21,199 nucleotides of DNA from CAZAEL01 sp964484135 (lineage in GTDB: Bacteria; Elusimicrobiota; Elusimicrobia; FEN-1173): contig CAZAEL010000040.1 in NCBI GenBank assembly GCA_964484135.1, positions 1-21,199 on the forward strand. Direction: 5' to 3'. Position 1 is the stretch's first letter, and each line of letters begins with the position of its first letter. The notes beneath the pieces were generated by a model. The model saw only the letters and a list, made by a program, of their open reading frames with translations, was not told the origin of the DNA and ran no database searches. The position numbers were made by a program, and so were the translations under genes. Below are positions 1 through 6,948 of the stretch, piece after piece.

Positions 1-53
1 AGGTCGCGCCTGGGCCAGCCGTGCGCGGAAGACTGTTCGCGGGCCTTTTTCAC
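1..53 (-). CDS. Probable start of the next gene, cut by the left edge
   Basis: GTG 53 overlaps the tilS TGA (GTGA) and opens a frame to base 1 (MKKAREQSSAHGWPRRD in the visible codons), with AGGAAGG about 10 nt upstream as a ribosome site. Other genes here start in the same way. In many bacteria tilS is followed by hpt or ftsH, and a basic start like this would suit ftsH, but 17 codons cannot show identity. Confidence 0.45.
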   Translation of the reverse strand, partial: MKKAREQSSAHGWPRRD

Positions 54-1537
54 GACGCCGGGCCCTTCCTAAAGGGAACAACCCGTCGCGCGGAAAGTTC
101 CAGGAAACGCCGCGTGTCCGCCGTGACCTTCACGGCGTCGGAGAGGCGATGGCCCGCCACCCACACGATCCCTTTCCGGTTCACCAGGAGGGGGATCGAC
201 GTCCTTTCCGCGGCCGGCACTTTTTGGTCCACGAAAAAATCCTGGAGCTTCTTGCGGCCCGCCAGGCCCAGGGGCCGGAACCGGTCCCCGGGACGCCAGG
301 TGCGGCAGGCCAGGGAACCGGGGTCCGCCTTGTCCGCGTCCGCGAAGACCCGCCAGCGGGACCGTTTCCACCCGCGCGGCAACGCGGCCACGGGCCGCGC
401 CCGGATGTCCCACGCGCGCTTGAAGGGACCGGTCCCCGTCTCCAGACGGAGGCGTCCGCGCACGCGGCGCGGCGGGGAAACGGACGGGACGGCAAAAGGT
501 TCGGATCTTTCCGGGGCCCGGCCCGGGTGAAAGAGGAGGGTGTGGCGCCGTCGTTCCATCCATCCGCCCGGCAGAACGAAACGTTTGGGGGACGGGTTTT
601 CGGCGACCGGGGCGTGGGCCAGGGCGCGGGCCCATTCCACCTGCGGGAAATCGGACAGCCCCGGAATCCGTCGCAGAAGGCGTCGTTGTTCGACCTTATG
701 ATATCTCAAAAACCGTCGTAAATCAAGGACCGCGGAACCGCCTTTCCGGCGGAAAACCCGTCGGGAGAGCCCGGAAATCCGGGCCCGCCAGAAGTCCTCC
801 TCGTCCCGCTGGAGGAGGCTCAACCGCGCCGCCCTTTGGAAGAACCCGGGCCGCTCCCGCTCCCACGCCTGCAGCACCGGGCGCAGGCGGTTCCTGAGGA
901 AAAGGGGTTGTTCGTTGGTGGCGTCCCGGCGGAAGGGCAGGCCGCGGCCGCGCAGGTACGCCAGGATTTGCCGCCGGGACACGTTCAGGAGGGGCCGGAG
1001 CAGGAGGGGCCGGGCGCGCGCGGGCACGGGCCAGAAGGACACCGGGGCCATGCCTCCAAGCCCCGCAGGGCCGGTCCCCCGCAACAGGTGGATAAACAGG
1101 GTTTCCACTTGGTCGTCCAGGGTGTGGGCCGTCAGGACCAGGCCGCAGGACAAAGACCGGGCCATCTCGGCCAGGCGCCCGTAGCGCAGGACCCGGGCGG
1201 CCTCCTCCAGCCCCTTGCCGCGCCGCCGGGCCCAGGCTCGGACCGGCGCCCGCGCCACGCGGCAGGGCACGCCCTGCCGCCGGGCCCGCGCCGCCACGAA
1301 AGCCGCGTCCCGGTCCGCGGCCCGGCCCCGGAGCCCGTGGTTCACGTGCCCGACCGCGACGAAGCCGCCGGTCTCGGCGCGCCATCGCTCCAGCAGGTCC
1401 CAGAGGACCATGGAGTCCGGCCCGCCGGACACCGCGGCCAGGAGCCGGCGGCGGTTCTTCGGCAGGAGGTCCGCGAGGGCGGCCCGGAAGGCGGGGTACA
1501 GGTCCCAGGCCGGCGGGGTTTTGGGAGGGTTCGTCAT
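50..1537 (-). CDS. tilS: tRNA(Ile)-lysidine synthase
   Basis: Attaches lysine to C34 of the CAU-anticodon tRNA(Ile), turning it into an AUA reader; essential and cytoplasmic. The 495-residue product has the PP-loop AVSGGPDSMVLWDLL (35-49), GHVNHGLRG (63-71), AARVLRYGRLAEMA, the ATP/tRNA-binding HTLDDQVET (138-146), and the late N-domain RRDATNEQPLFLRNRLR. The C-terminal TilS_C domain is recognised by TWRPGDRFRPLGLAGRKKLQ and FVDQKVPAAERTSIPL. It is full length with both domains. ATG 1537 sits 16 bp after the TMTC-like stop; no strong Shine-Dalgarno is visible. Its TGA overlaps a GTG that probably starts the next gene. Its lysine substrate is made by the dap/lysA operon nearby, but that link is probably coincidental. 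Confidence 0.95.
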   Translation of the reverse strand: MTNPPKTPPAWDLYPAFRAALADLLPKNRRRLLAAVSGGPDSMVLWDLLERWRAETGGFVAVGHVNHGLRGRAADRDAAFVAARARRQGVPCRVARAPVRAWARRRGKGLEEAARVLRYGRLAEMARSLSCGLVLTAHTLDDQVETLFIHLLRGTGPAGLGGMAPVSFWPVPARARPLLLRPLLNVSRRQILAYLRGRGLPFRRDATNEQPLFLRNRLRPVLQAWERERPGFFQRAARLSLLQRDEEDFWRARISGLSRRVFRRKGGSAVLDLRRFLRYHKVEQRRLLRRIPGLSDFPQVEWARALAHAPVAENPSPKRFVLPGGWMERRRHTLLFHPGRAPERSEPFAVPSVSPPRRVRGRLRLETGTGPFKRAWDIRARPVAALPRGWKRSRWRVFADADKADPGSLACRTWRPGDRFRPLGLAGRKKLQDFFVDQKVPAAERTSIPLLVNRKGIVWVAGHRLSDAVKVTADTRRFLELSARRVVPFRKGPAS

Positions 1538-1553
1538 GGGGACGAGAGCCGGT

Positions 1554-3536
1554 TCAACGGGAAGCGGCGAGCTTGGCCTCCACCTCGGCGCGGCGGGGGG
1601 AGCGCGGGTGTCGTTCCAAAAAGCGTTTCCAAATTTGCAGGGCCGCGTTTTTGTGGCCCTGGGCTTCATAGGTTTTGCCCGCCAGGTACAACGCCTCGTC
1701 CCAGGACGGCTCCCAGACCACGACCTCCAGGTACCGGTCCAGGGCCTCCCCCCATTTTTTTTGGGCGAAGAAGACGTTTCCCAGCTCCAATCCGGCCCGG
1801 GAGAAACGGGGCGAAAATCCCATGGCCGCGCGGAGACGCTCTTCCGCTTCTCCCCACCGTCCCTCCCGGGACGCCAGGAGCCCCAGGTTGAAATGGGCCA
1901 GGGGGTCCCGGGGGTTGGCCCGGAGGGCCTGCCGGTACGCGGCTTCCGCGGCCGGGTCGTTTTGCAGCCTTTCATAACAGTGGCCCATGTTCACGTAGAT
2001 TTCGCTGCGGTGGGGCCCCCGTTCCGCGGCTTGACGGTAATGGGAAACGGCCTTTTCCCATTGCCCCTCCCGTTCGTACGCCAGGCCCAGGTTGTACCAG
2101 GGGCGGAAGTTGGCGGGCGCGCATTCCGTCGCCCGGGAAAAGAGCGTCCAGCTGTCCCGCCAAACCCGGGAATAGGCCAGGGTTTGGCCGGTCCAGGCCA
2201 GGCCCAGGGCCGCGGCCAGGGCCAGCGTTCCCCTGCGGAACCGGCCTCGGATCCTTTCGGACAGGGCGTCCAGGCGTTCCGCTCCCCACTGGACCGCGGC
2301 CGCCGCGGCCAGGAGGAACCCCAGGGACGGGACGTACAAATACCGGTCCGCCATGAGGTTGGCCACGGGGATGACGTTGGAAACGGGCGCCAGGAACAGG
2401 AAGAACCAGGCCAGCCCCCAGGAAAAAACGGGAGAAGAGCGCCGGCCTCTCCACAGGAGGACGAGGCCCGCGGCCAAAAGGGCGCCGGCCGCGAGGACGC
2501 CCGGCGAAGACAGACGCGCGCGCACGGGCACGTCGTAGTCCGGGCAGAGGGCAAAGGGCCAGAGGAGATTCCCCACGTACCGCGCGAACACCGGGAGCAT
2601 GGTGGCGGCGTTGACCGCGGCGTGTTTGTACACCGCGCCGGCCGCGGGAACGGCCTCGGGTCCGGACGGCCCGGCCTCGGCCCGGACCGGCACGGTCGCG
2701 CCGCCCGCCAGGCTTTCCAGGGGGGCCAGGAGCCGGGCGAAGGACACGGATTGGGACAGATCGTACCCGGAGCGGCGTTGGCGCTGGTATCCATAGAGGG
2801 ACAGCACCAACAGGAAAGGGAGTATAAGCAGGGAACGCTTGAGAAGGCGTTTTCCCGAGATCCGGAAAAAATCCCAAACCCACAGCGCCGCGGGCAGGGG
2901 CGCGGCCATTTCCTTGGCCAGGAGCGCGGCGCCGAAGGCGGAGAGGGAGACGGCATAAAAACCCGCGCGCATCGGGGGGGAGGACGGTTCTTCCGGCGTT
3001 GCGGGGAAGGCCCGCCAGAAGGCCAGGGCCGAAATCTGAACGAAAAGCAGACAGAGCAAATCGGTCCTGAACCCCACGGCGGCCACGGTCTCCGCGTGGA
3101 CGGGATGGAGGGCGAAGGCCAGGCCCAGGGCCAGGGCGGCCCAGGGGCGGTTCAGAAGACGGAAAGCCAGGGCCGCGGCCAGGGCGCTGTTGGCGCCGTG
3201 CAGGAGCGCGTTGGTGAGATGGTACCCGGCCGGGTTGAGGCCCCAGAGCCAATGGTCCCAGACCAGGCTGGCCACCCACAAGGGGCGCGCCCCTCCCAGG
3301 ATGGGGGCCACGTCGCTGGCGAAGAAACGGTGGAAAACCGTCCACAGGCCGGAAGGGTCCCTCAGGAAAGGGTTGTTGAGGATGAATTCGGTGTCGTCCC
3401 AGAGGAACCGGAAGGACAGGGTGGGGAGGTAAATCAGGACGCCCGCCGCAAACGACAGGACGGCGGCGAGAAAGGCGGACGGCGAAGAGGAGAAGGCGCC
3501 GATCGGTTGATAAGAACGGCCGCGTCTTATCAACAT
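1554..3536 (-). CDS. TMTC-like membrane glycosyltransferase with C-terminal TPRs
   Basis: A 660-residue polytopic protein with many hydrophobic helices over about 20-460, followed by TPR repeats to the C-terminus (AYEREGQWEKAVSHYRQAAE, AEAAYRQALRANPRD, AEERLRAAMGFSPR, ALDRYLEVVVWEP and more). The first loop carries FLWDDTEFILNNPFL (D47-D48), the acidic pair typical of GT-C lipid-linked sugar transferases. The order of GT-C domain then TPRs is that of TMTC/protein O-mannosyltransferase-like proteins, which suggests transfer of a lipid-linked sugar to a target bound by the TPRs. That role is inferred. ATG 3536 follows the GT9 stop by one base (TGACATG), implying tight coupling. The codons near 1748-1762 contain an A8 run next to G6. 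tilS starts 16 bp downstream. Confidence 0.85.
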   Translation of the reverse strand: MLIRRGRSYQPIGAFSSSPSAFLAAVLSFAAGVLIYLPTLSFRFLWDDTEFILNNPFLRDPSGLWTVFHRFFASDVAPILGGARPLWVASLVWDHWLWGLNPAGYHLTNALLHGANSALAAALAFRLLNRPWAALALGLAFALHPVHAETVAAVGFRTDLLCLLFVQISALAFWRAFPATPEEPSSPPMRAGFYAVSLSAFGAALLAKEMAAPLPAALWVWDFFRISGKRLLKRSLLILPFLLVLSLYGYQRQRRSGYDLSQSVSFARLLAPLESLAGGATVPVRAEAGPSGPEAVPAAGAVYKHAAVNAATMLPVFARYVGNLLWPFALCPDYDVPVRARLSSPGVLAAGALLAAGLVLLWRGRRSSPVFSWGLAWFFLFLAPVSNVIPVANLMADRYLYVPSLGFLLAAAAAVQWGAERLDALSERIRGRFRRGTLALAAALGLAWTGQTLAYSRVWRDSWTLFSRATECAPANFRPWYNLGLAYEREGQWEKAVSHYRQAAERGPHRSEIYVNMGHCYERLQNDPAAEAAYRQALRANPRDPLAHFNLGLLASREGRWGEAEERLRAAMGFSPRFSRAGLELGNVFFAQKKWGEALDRYLEVVVWEPSWDEALYLAGKTYEAQGHKNAALQIWKRFLERHPRSPRRAEVEAKLAASR

Positions 3537-3537
3537 G

Positions 3538-4695
3538 TCAGCGGTTCTGGTTTTTCGCCGTTTGGCTCAGCTGTTCCTTCAGGGCGGCGAAGACGTCGTC
3601 GGGGGAGAGGGCCTCCATGCAGTGGGGTGAACGGACGCAGCGGGGGCGGTAACAGGGCAGGCAGTCCCAATCCTTGTGGACCTTTTGCCCGCGCCCGTAC
3701 AGCTCGATCTCCGCGGCGGAGGTGGCGCCGAAGAGCGCCACCACCCGTTTTTTGAGGGCCACGGCCAAATGCAGGGCCATGGTGTCTGCCGTCAAAACGA
3801 CGTCGCACAGGTCCACCAGGGCGCCGAACCGCCGCAGGGGGTTGTCGCAGCCGGTGTGGATGACGCCGGGGAACCGTTTCTTGAGGCGCTGGTTCAACGC
3901 GCGTTCCTCCGGCCCGCCCAGGAGCAGGACCGAAACGCCCTTTTCTTTCTTGAGCGGGCGCAGGAGCGCGGCGAGGCCCTCTTCCGTCCACCGTTTTTGC
4001 TCCCAGCGCCCCCCGGCGCCGGTGTTGACCCCCAGGCGGCGATTTCGGCCGGGCAGGCGCCAGCGGGCCGCCGCGGCGCGCGCCCAGGCCCTTTCCTCCG
4101 GCGACACGGCCCAGAGCGGCTCGCAGCGGTCCGCGCCGGACAGGCCGCAAATCCGGAACATCCAGTCCTGGTACGTGCGCCTGTTCTCCCGTTTCAGGCG
4201 GTCGTTCAGGCTCATGTCCACCCAGCCCTGGGCTTCCGGGTTCAGGGCCGTCAGAAGCCCGTCGTTGTACGCGAACCCGCGTTTCTTTCCGGCGCGGATG
4301 TCCGGCGCCCAGCAGGCGGCCGAAGGCTCGAAGTCCAGGGACCAAAGCTCTTCGAAGGATTCCCGCTTCAGGAGGAGCGCGGTTTCCCAGGAATAGGGCA
4401 GCAGGCGGTCCACCTCGGAGAGCCCCTCAAAGACGGGGAAGGCGTTTTCGCGCGTGACCCAGGTGACGCGGGCGCGGGGGTGCTTCTCCTTCAGCGCGGG
4501 GAGGAGGCAGGTGGACCGAAGCACGTCCCCCAAGGCGCCCAGCTTCAGGACCAGGACGCGCGGGCGGGCGGGGTCGTACAAGGAACAGTCCCGGCAGGTG
4601 ACGCCCCGGGACTTGTGCGGGGCGCAGGGGCGGTCGGGGCGGAAGTGGCGGCAGTCGGTCTTGAAGAAATCCGCGGAAGGAAGGGGGGCTGTCAT
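3538..4695 (-). CDS. Family 9 (heptosyltransferase-like) glycosyltransferase, cysteine-rich
   Basis: A 385-residue GT-B sugar transferase of the heptosyltransferase (ADP-heptose:LPS) family, expected at the inner face of the membrane. The GT9 core begins PRVLVLKLGALGDVLRSTCLLP (about 45-66). In the second half are VNTGAGGRWEQKRW, VLLLGGPEE and TADTMALHLAVALKKRVVALFGATSAAEIELYG. It has two Cys clusters: C15, C24, C34 and C37 ahead of the core, and C345, C348, C353 and C359 after it, which may bind a metal or form structural links. I recall GT9 subgroups with a similar N-terminal motif, so it may be a distinct subfamily. ATG 4695 is used; the frame upstream of it lies inside the GT2 gene and codes nothing recognisable. 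The TMTC-like gene starts one base after the stop. Confidence 0.88.
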   Translation of the reverse strand: MTAPLPSADFFKTDCRHFRPDRPCAPHKSRGVTCRDCSLYDPARPRVLVLKLGALGDVLRSTCLLPALKEKHPRARVTWVTRENAFPVFEGLSEVDRLLPYSWETALLLKRESFEELWSLDFEPSAACWAPDIRAGKKRGFAYNDGLLTALNPEAQGWVDMSLNDRLKRENRRTYQDWMFRICGLSGADRCEPLWAVSPEERAWARAAAARWRLPGRNRRLGVNTGAGGRWEQKRWTEEGLAALLRPLKKEKGVSVLLLGGPEERALNQRLKKRFPGVIHTGCDNPLRRFGALVDLCDVVLTADTMALHLAVALKKRVVALFGATSAAEIELYGRGQKVHKDWDCLPCYRPRCVRSPHCMEALSPDDVFAALKEQLSQTAKNQNR

Positions 4696-4717
4696 GCCGC
4701 TCGAGCGGGACAGGCGG

Positions 4718-6145
4718 TCAGAAGCGGACGTTCTCCAGGAACTCCAGGGACTTGCGGCACCATTTCTCGATGAAGATTTCCTTGTTGACCTCCCGCAGCC
4801 GGTTGTAATCCATGCCCACGTAGCCCTTGCCGCCGAAATGGTGGATGTACACGTCCTTGCAGAGCTTGATCTTGTACCCGGCCTGCCGGACGCGCAGACA
4901 GTAGTCGAAGTCCTCATACCCGCCCGGCCCGAACCGCTCGTCCAAAAGACCCACGCGCTGGAGGACCTCCTTCTTGATGAGCAGGCAGAAGCCGATGAGT
5001 CGGTGGGCGTCCTCCCAGTCGCCGCTGAATTTCATGGCGCGGGCCATGGCGAAGCGCGGCAGCTCGCTCAGGGATTTGTACCCCGGCGGCACCACCTGCA
5101 GCTGGGTGGCGTGGTTGGTGACGGGCCCCACCAGTCCGATGGAAGGGTCGCTTTCCGCGCAGTTGACCATGCGCTCGAGCCATCCTTCGGTGACGATCAC
5201 GTCCGCGTTCAGGAGGAGCACGTAGTCGCCGCGGGCGATCTGGATGCCCTGGTTGTTCCCCTTGGCGAAGGCCAGGTTGGTGGGGTTGATGATCACCTTG
5301 GCGCCCCTGACGGACCGGAAGAACTTCTGGGAGTCGTCCTCGGAGGCGTTGTCCACGAAGATCAGCTCGTAGGGGACGTTGGTGTGCTTCTTGATGCTGT
5401 CCACGCATTGTTTCAGGAAAGACAGATCGTTGTGGCAAAGGATCACGATGCTGACGGTCTTCTTGGTCGCGTGCACGGCCCGCGGGGGCGGGAGGGTGCG
5501 CACCAGGTCCCTGAGCCAGGCCGCCGCCCCGCCCTCCGTGACCGAGGGCATCACGTCGCAATGGAAGAAGGGGCTCAGCTCCTTTTGGATGGCCTGGGCG
5601 TCGTCCCGAGAGGTCACCACCAGCCGGCTCGCCAGGCGGTACAGGTCCAGCCAGGAGGATTTTTGCTTCCATCGTTTGGAGACGCTCTGCTCGGAACGGA
5701 GGTGCCGAAGATGCCGCGTGCCGGGGAGAAACAGCACGAAGGGCGTGTGCGGGCTGTAAAGCTGGAGGTCCCGGAGGTGCAGGTCGATGGTGCGGTGGGA
5801 CACGATGAACACCGCCCGGAAGGGGGTTTTGTGCATCTCGGGCTTGGGGTCGAACCCCGGCCGTTCCGGCTGGGAGTCCGTCCACCCCCCGACGATCTCC
5901 ACCCCGTCCATGAGCATTTCCCGTCGGTAGGGGTCTTCGAGCGGCGCGGGACGGTCCGCCGCCACCACCACGCGGAAGTGCTGGCCCAGGCTCTTGATCA
6001 AATATTGCGTGGCCCGGTCCTCGGGCAGGCGGTCGGGCGCCGGCACGTGGGGGACCACCACCAGCACGGGGTCGCCGGCTTTCTGTTTTTTGGATTCGGC
6101 CTTGAGGGACTGCAGGGCCAGCAATTTTTTGTACATGTTTGTCAT
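4718..6145 (-). CDS. Family 2 glycosyltransferase with extra N-terminal domain
   Basis: A 475-residue predicted inverting sugar transferase acting at the cytoplasmic side of the membrane. The C-terminal part (about 228-475) is a GT-A fold: VSIVILCHNDLSFLKQCVDS, LIFVDNASEDDS, the DXD-like LLLNADV (D315) and the acceptor-side GGYEDFDYCLR. Residues about 25-220 form a separate Rossmann-like region (VLVVVPHVPAPDRLPEDRATQYL ... LASRLVVTSRDDAQAI) resembling the N-terminal half of GT-B enzymes. ATG 6145 is preferred over GTG 6154 because GAGG lies 8 nt upstream. There is no signal peptide or TM helix. It is followed 22 bp later by a GT9 gene. Sugar and acceptor are unknown, but a surface-glycan role fits the cluster. 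Confidence 0.88.
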   Translation of the reverse strand: MTNMYKKLLALQSLKAESKKQKAGDPVLVVVPHVPAPDRLPEDRATQYLIKSLGQHFRVVVAADRPAPLEDPYRREMLMDGVEIVGGWTDSQPERPGFDPKPEMHKTPFRAVFIVSHRTIDLHLRDLQLYSPHTPFVLFLPGTRHLRHLRSEQSVSKRWKQKSSWLDLYRLASRLVVTSRDDAQAIQKELSPFFHCDVMPSVTEGGAAAWLRDLVRTLPPPRAVHATKKTVSIVILCHNDLSFLKQCVDSIKKHTNVPYELIFVDNASEDDSQKFFRSVRGAKVIINPTNLAFAKGNNQGIQIARGDYVLLLNADVIVTEGWLERMVNCAESDPSIGLVGPVTNHATQLQVVPPGYKSLSELPRFAMARAMKFSGDWEDAHRLIGFCLLIKKEVLQRVGLLDERFGPGGYEDFDYCLRVRQAGYKIKLCKDVYIHHFGGKGYVGMDYNRLREVNKEIFIEKWCRKSLEFLENVRF

Positions 6146-6167
6146 GGGAGACACCTCGTCGTTCGAT

Positions 6168-6863
6168 CTATAAATAGAAGAAAATCAACCGGCCGGCCAA
6201 TCCGCAGACCACGGCCAGTCCGTTCCCCAGGAGCCACCCGGTCCTGGACAGGGCCAAGCGGGGGAACCGTTTCGGCAGGAAGCCCCACGCGCCCCACACC
6301 GCCGCCACCAGGAGCCAGCCCCAGCCGGGCAGGAAGAAACAGCCGAACACCAAAAGCCGGAGCAACATGCCGCCGTACTTTTCCATCGTCTCCGGGAAAT
6401 CCTTGCCGAACAGGTCTTTTTCCACGAAGTACACGGTGACCGTGGCGAAATGCGTCACCAGCACGGCCAGGCTGCCCAGGAGGGGCCACTTGCTTTGGAC
6501 CAGGGGCCCGCCCGACGGCGCGAAGGCGAACAGGATCACCACGTGGATGACCTGGTCCCACAGGTAAAAGAGCAGGTTGTCCGGCGCGCCCCGCTGGACC
6601 GACCAGATCCGCCATTGGTCCTCCAGCAGGTGCGTGACGTAAATCAGGGCCACGCAGGTCCAGCCGTTCAGCGGCCCCCAGGGCGTGGACACCCAGGGTC
6701 GGGCCAGGTACGGCCAGACGAGCGCCACGTACAGCACCGGGTGGGTGGTGGCGTGGAACAGGAGCCCCCACAGGCTCCGCCGTTTCCAGGCCGCCACATG
6801 GTTCGTCTGGCAGGTGAAGTCCCCCAGCAGGTGGCCGAACAGCAGCCGCCAAAAAACGTCCAT
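6168..6863 (-). CDS. DUF3307 integral membrane protein
   Basis: A 231-residue multi-pass membrane protein that I assign to DUF3307, whose function is unknown. The N-terminal LLFGHLLGDFTCQT (H11, D15, Q19) is the recognisable family motif. Paired polar residues recur in membrane segments: H37 and H41 (FHATTHPVLY), H78 and D82 (VTHLLEDQW), and D103 and H107 (LWDQVIHVV). This suggests a buried metal or active site, which is inference. At least five hydrophobic helices are visible, with a hydrophobic C-terminus. ATG 6863 has only a weak purine patch (AAGAG) upstream. The 85-bp gap before it holds the long hairpin, and the GT2 gene follows after 22 bp, so it may be read with the glycosyltransferase genes. 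Confidence 0.78.
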   Translation of the reverse strand: MDVFWRLLFGHLLGDFTCQTNHVAAWKRRSLWGLLFHATTHPVLYVALVWPYLARPWVSTPWGPLNGWTCVALIYVTHLLEDQWRIWSVQRGAPDNLLFYLWDQVIHVVILFAFAPSGGPLVQSKWPLLGSLAVLVTHFATVTVYFVEKDLFGKDFPETMEKYGGMLLRLLVFGCFFLPGWGWLLVAAVWGAWGFLPKRFPRLALSRTGWLLGNGLAVVCGLAGRLIFFYL

Positions 6864-6873
6864 GGCTCTTAAA

Positions 6874-6944
6874 GGCGCGAAAAGCGAAAGGCGAACGGCG
6901 AAGGACGGAAAACTTCCGGCTTTTCGCTTTTTGCTTTTTGCGCC
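6874..6944. repeat. Long imperfect hairpin between the cyclase and DUF3307 genes
   Basis: Bases 6874-6895 and 6923-6944 can pair over 22 positions as plus-strand RNA, with three G:U pairs. On the minus strand those same positions are A/C mismatches. Inside lies CGGAA-AAC-TTCCG (6906-6918). The arms are built from recurring GCGAAA-like units. It fills nearly all of the 85-bp gap. It could be an intergenic palindromic repeat (REP- or MITE-like), a processing signal, or a partial terminator for the cyclase gene. Confidence 0.6.
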
Positions 6945-6948
6945 TCCG

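Noticed and set aside
1748..1762. A8-T-G6 homopolymer run in the TMTC-like gene as a phase-variation or programmed-frameshift site
   Set aside because: The run is in a normal TPR coding stretch (QKKWGE) and both shifted frames lead nowhere meaningful; no repeat of the unit is present. It could still be a sequencing-error hotspot.
1215..3755. Very long open frames on the plus strand (e.g. 1215-3755 and 4454-6439)
   Set aside because: They mirror codon patterns of G+C-rich minus-strand genes, are Gly/Arg/Pro/Gln-rich without recognisable domains, and lie opposite clearly conserved proteins.
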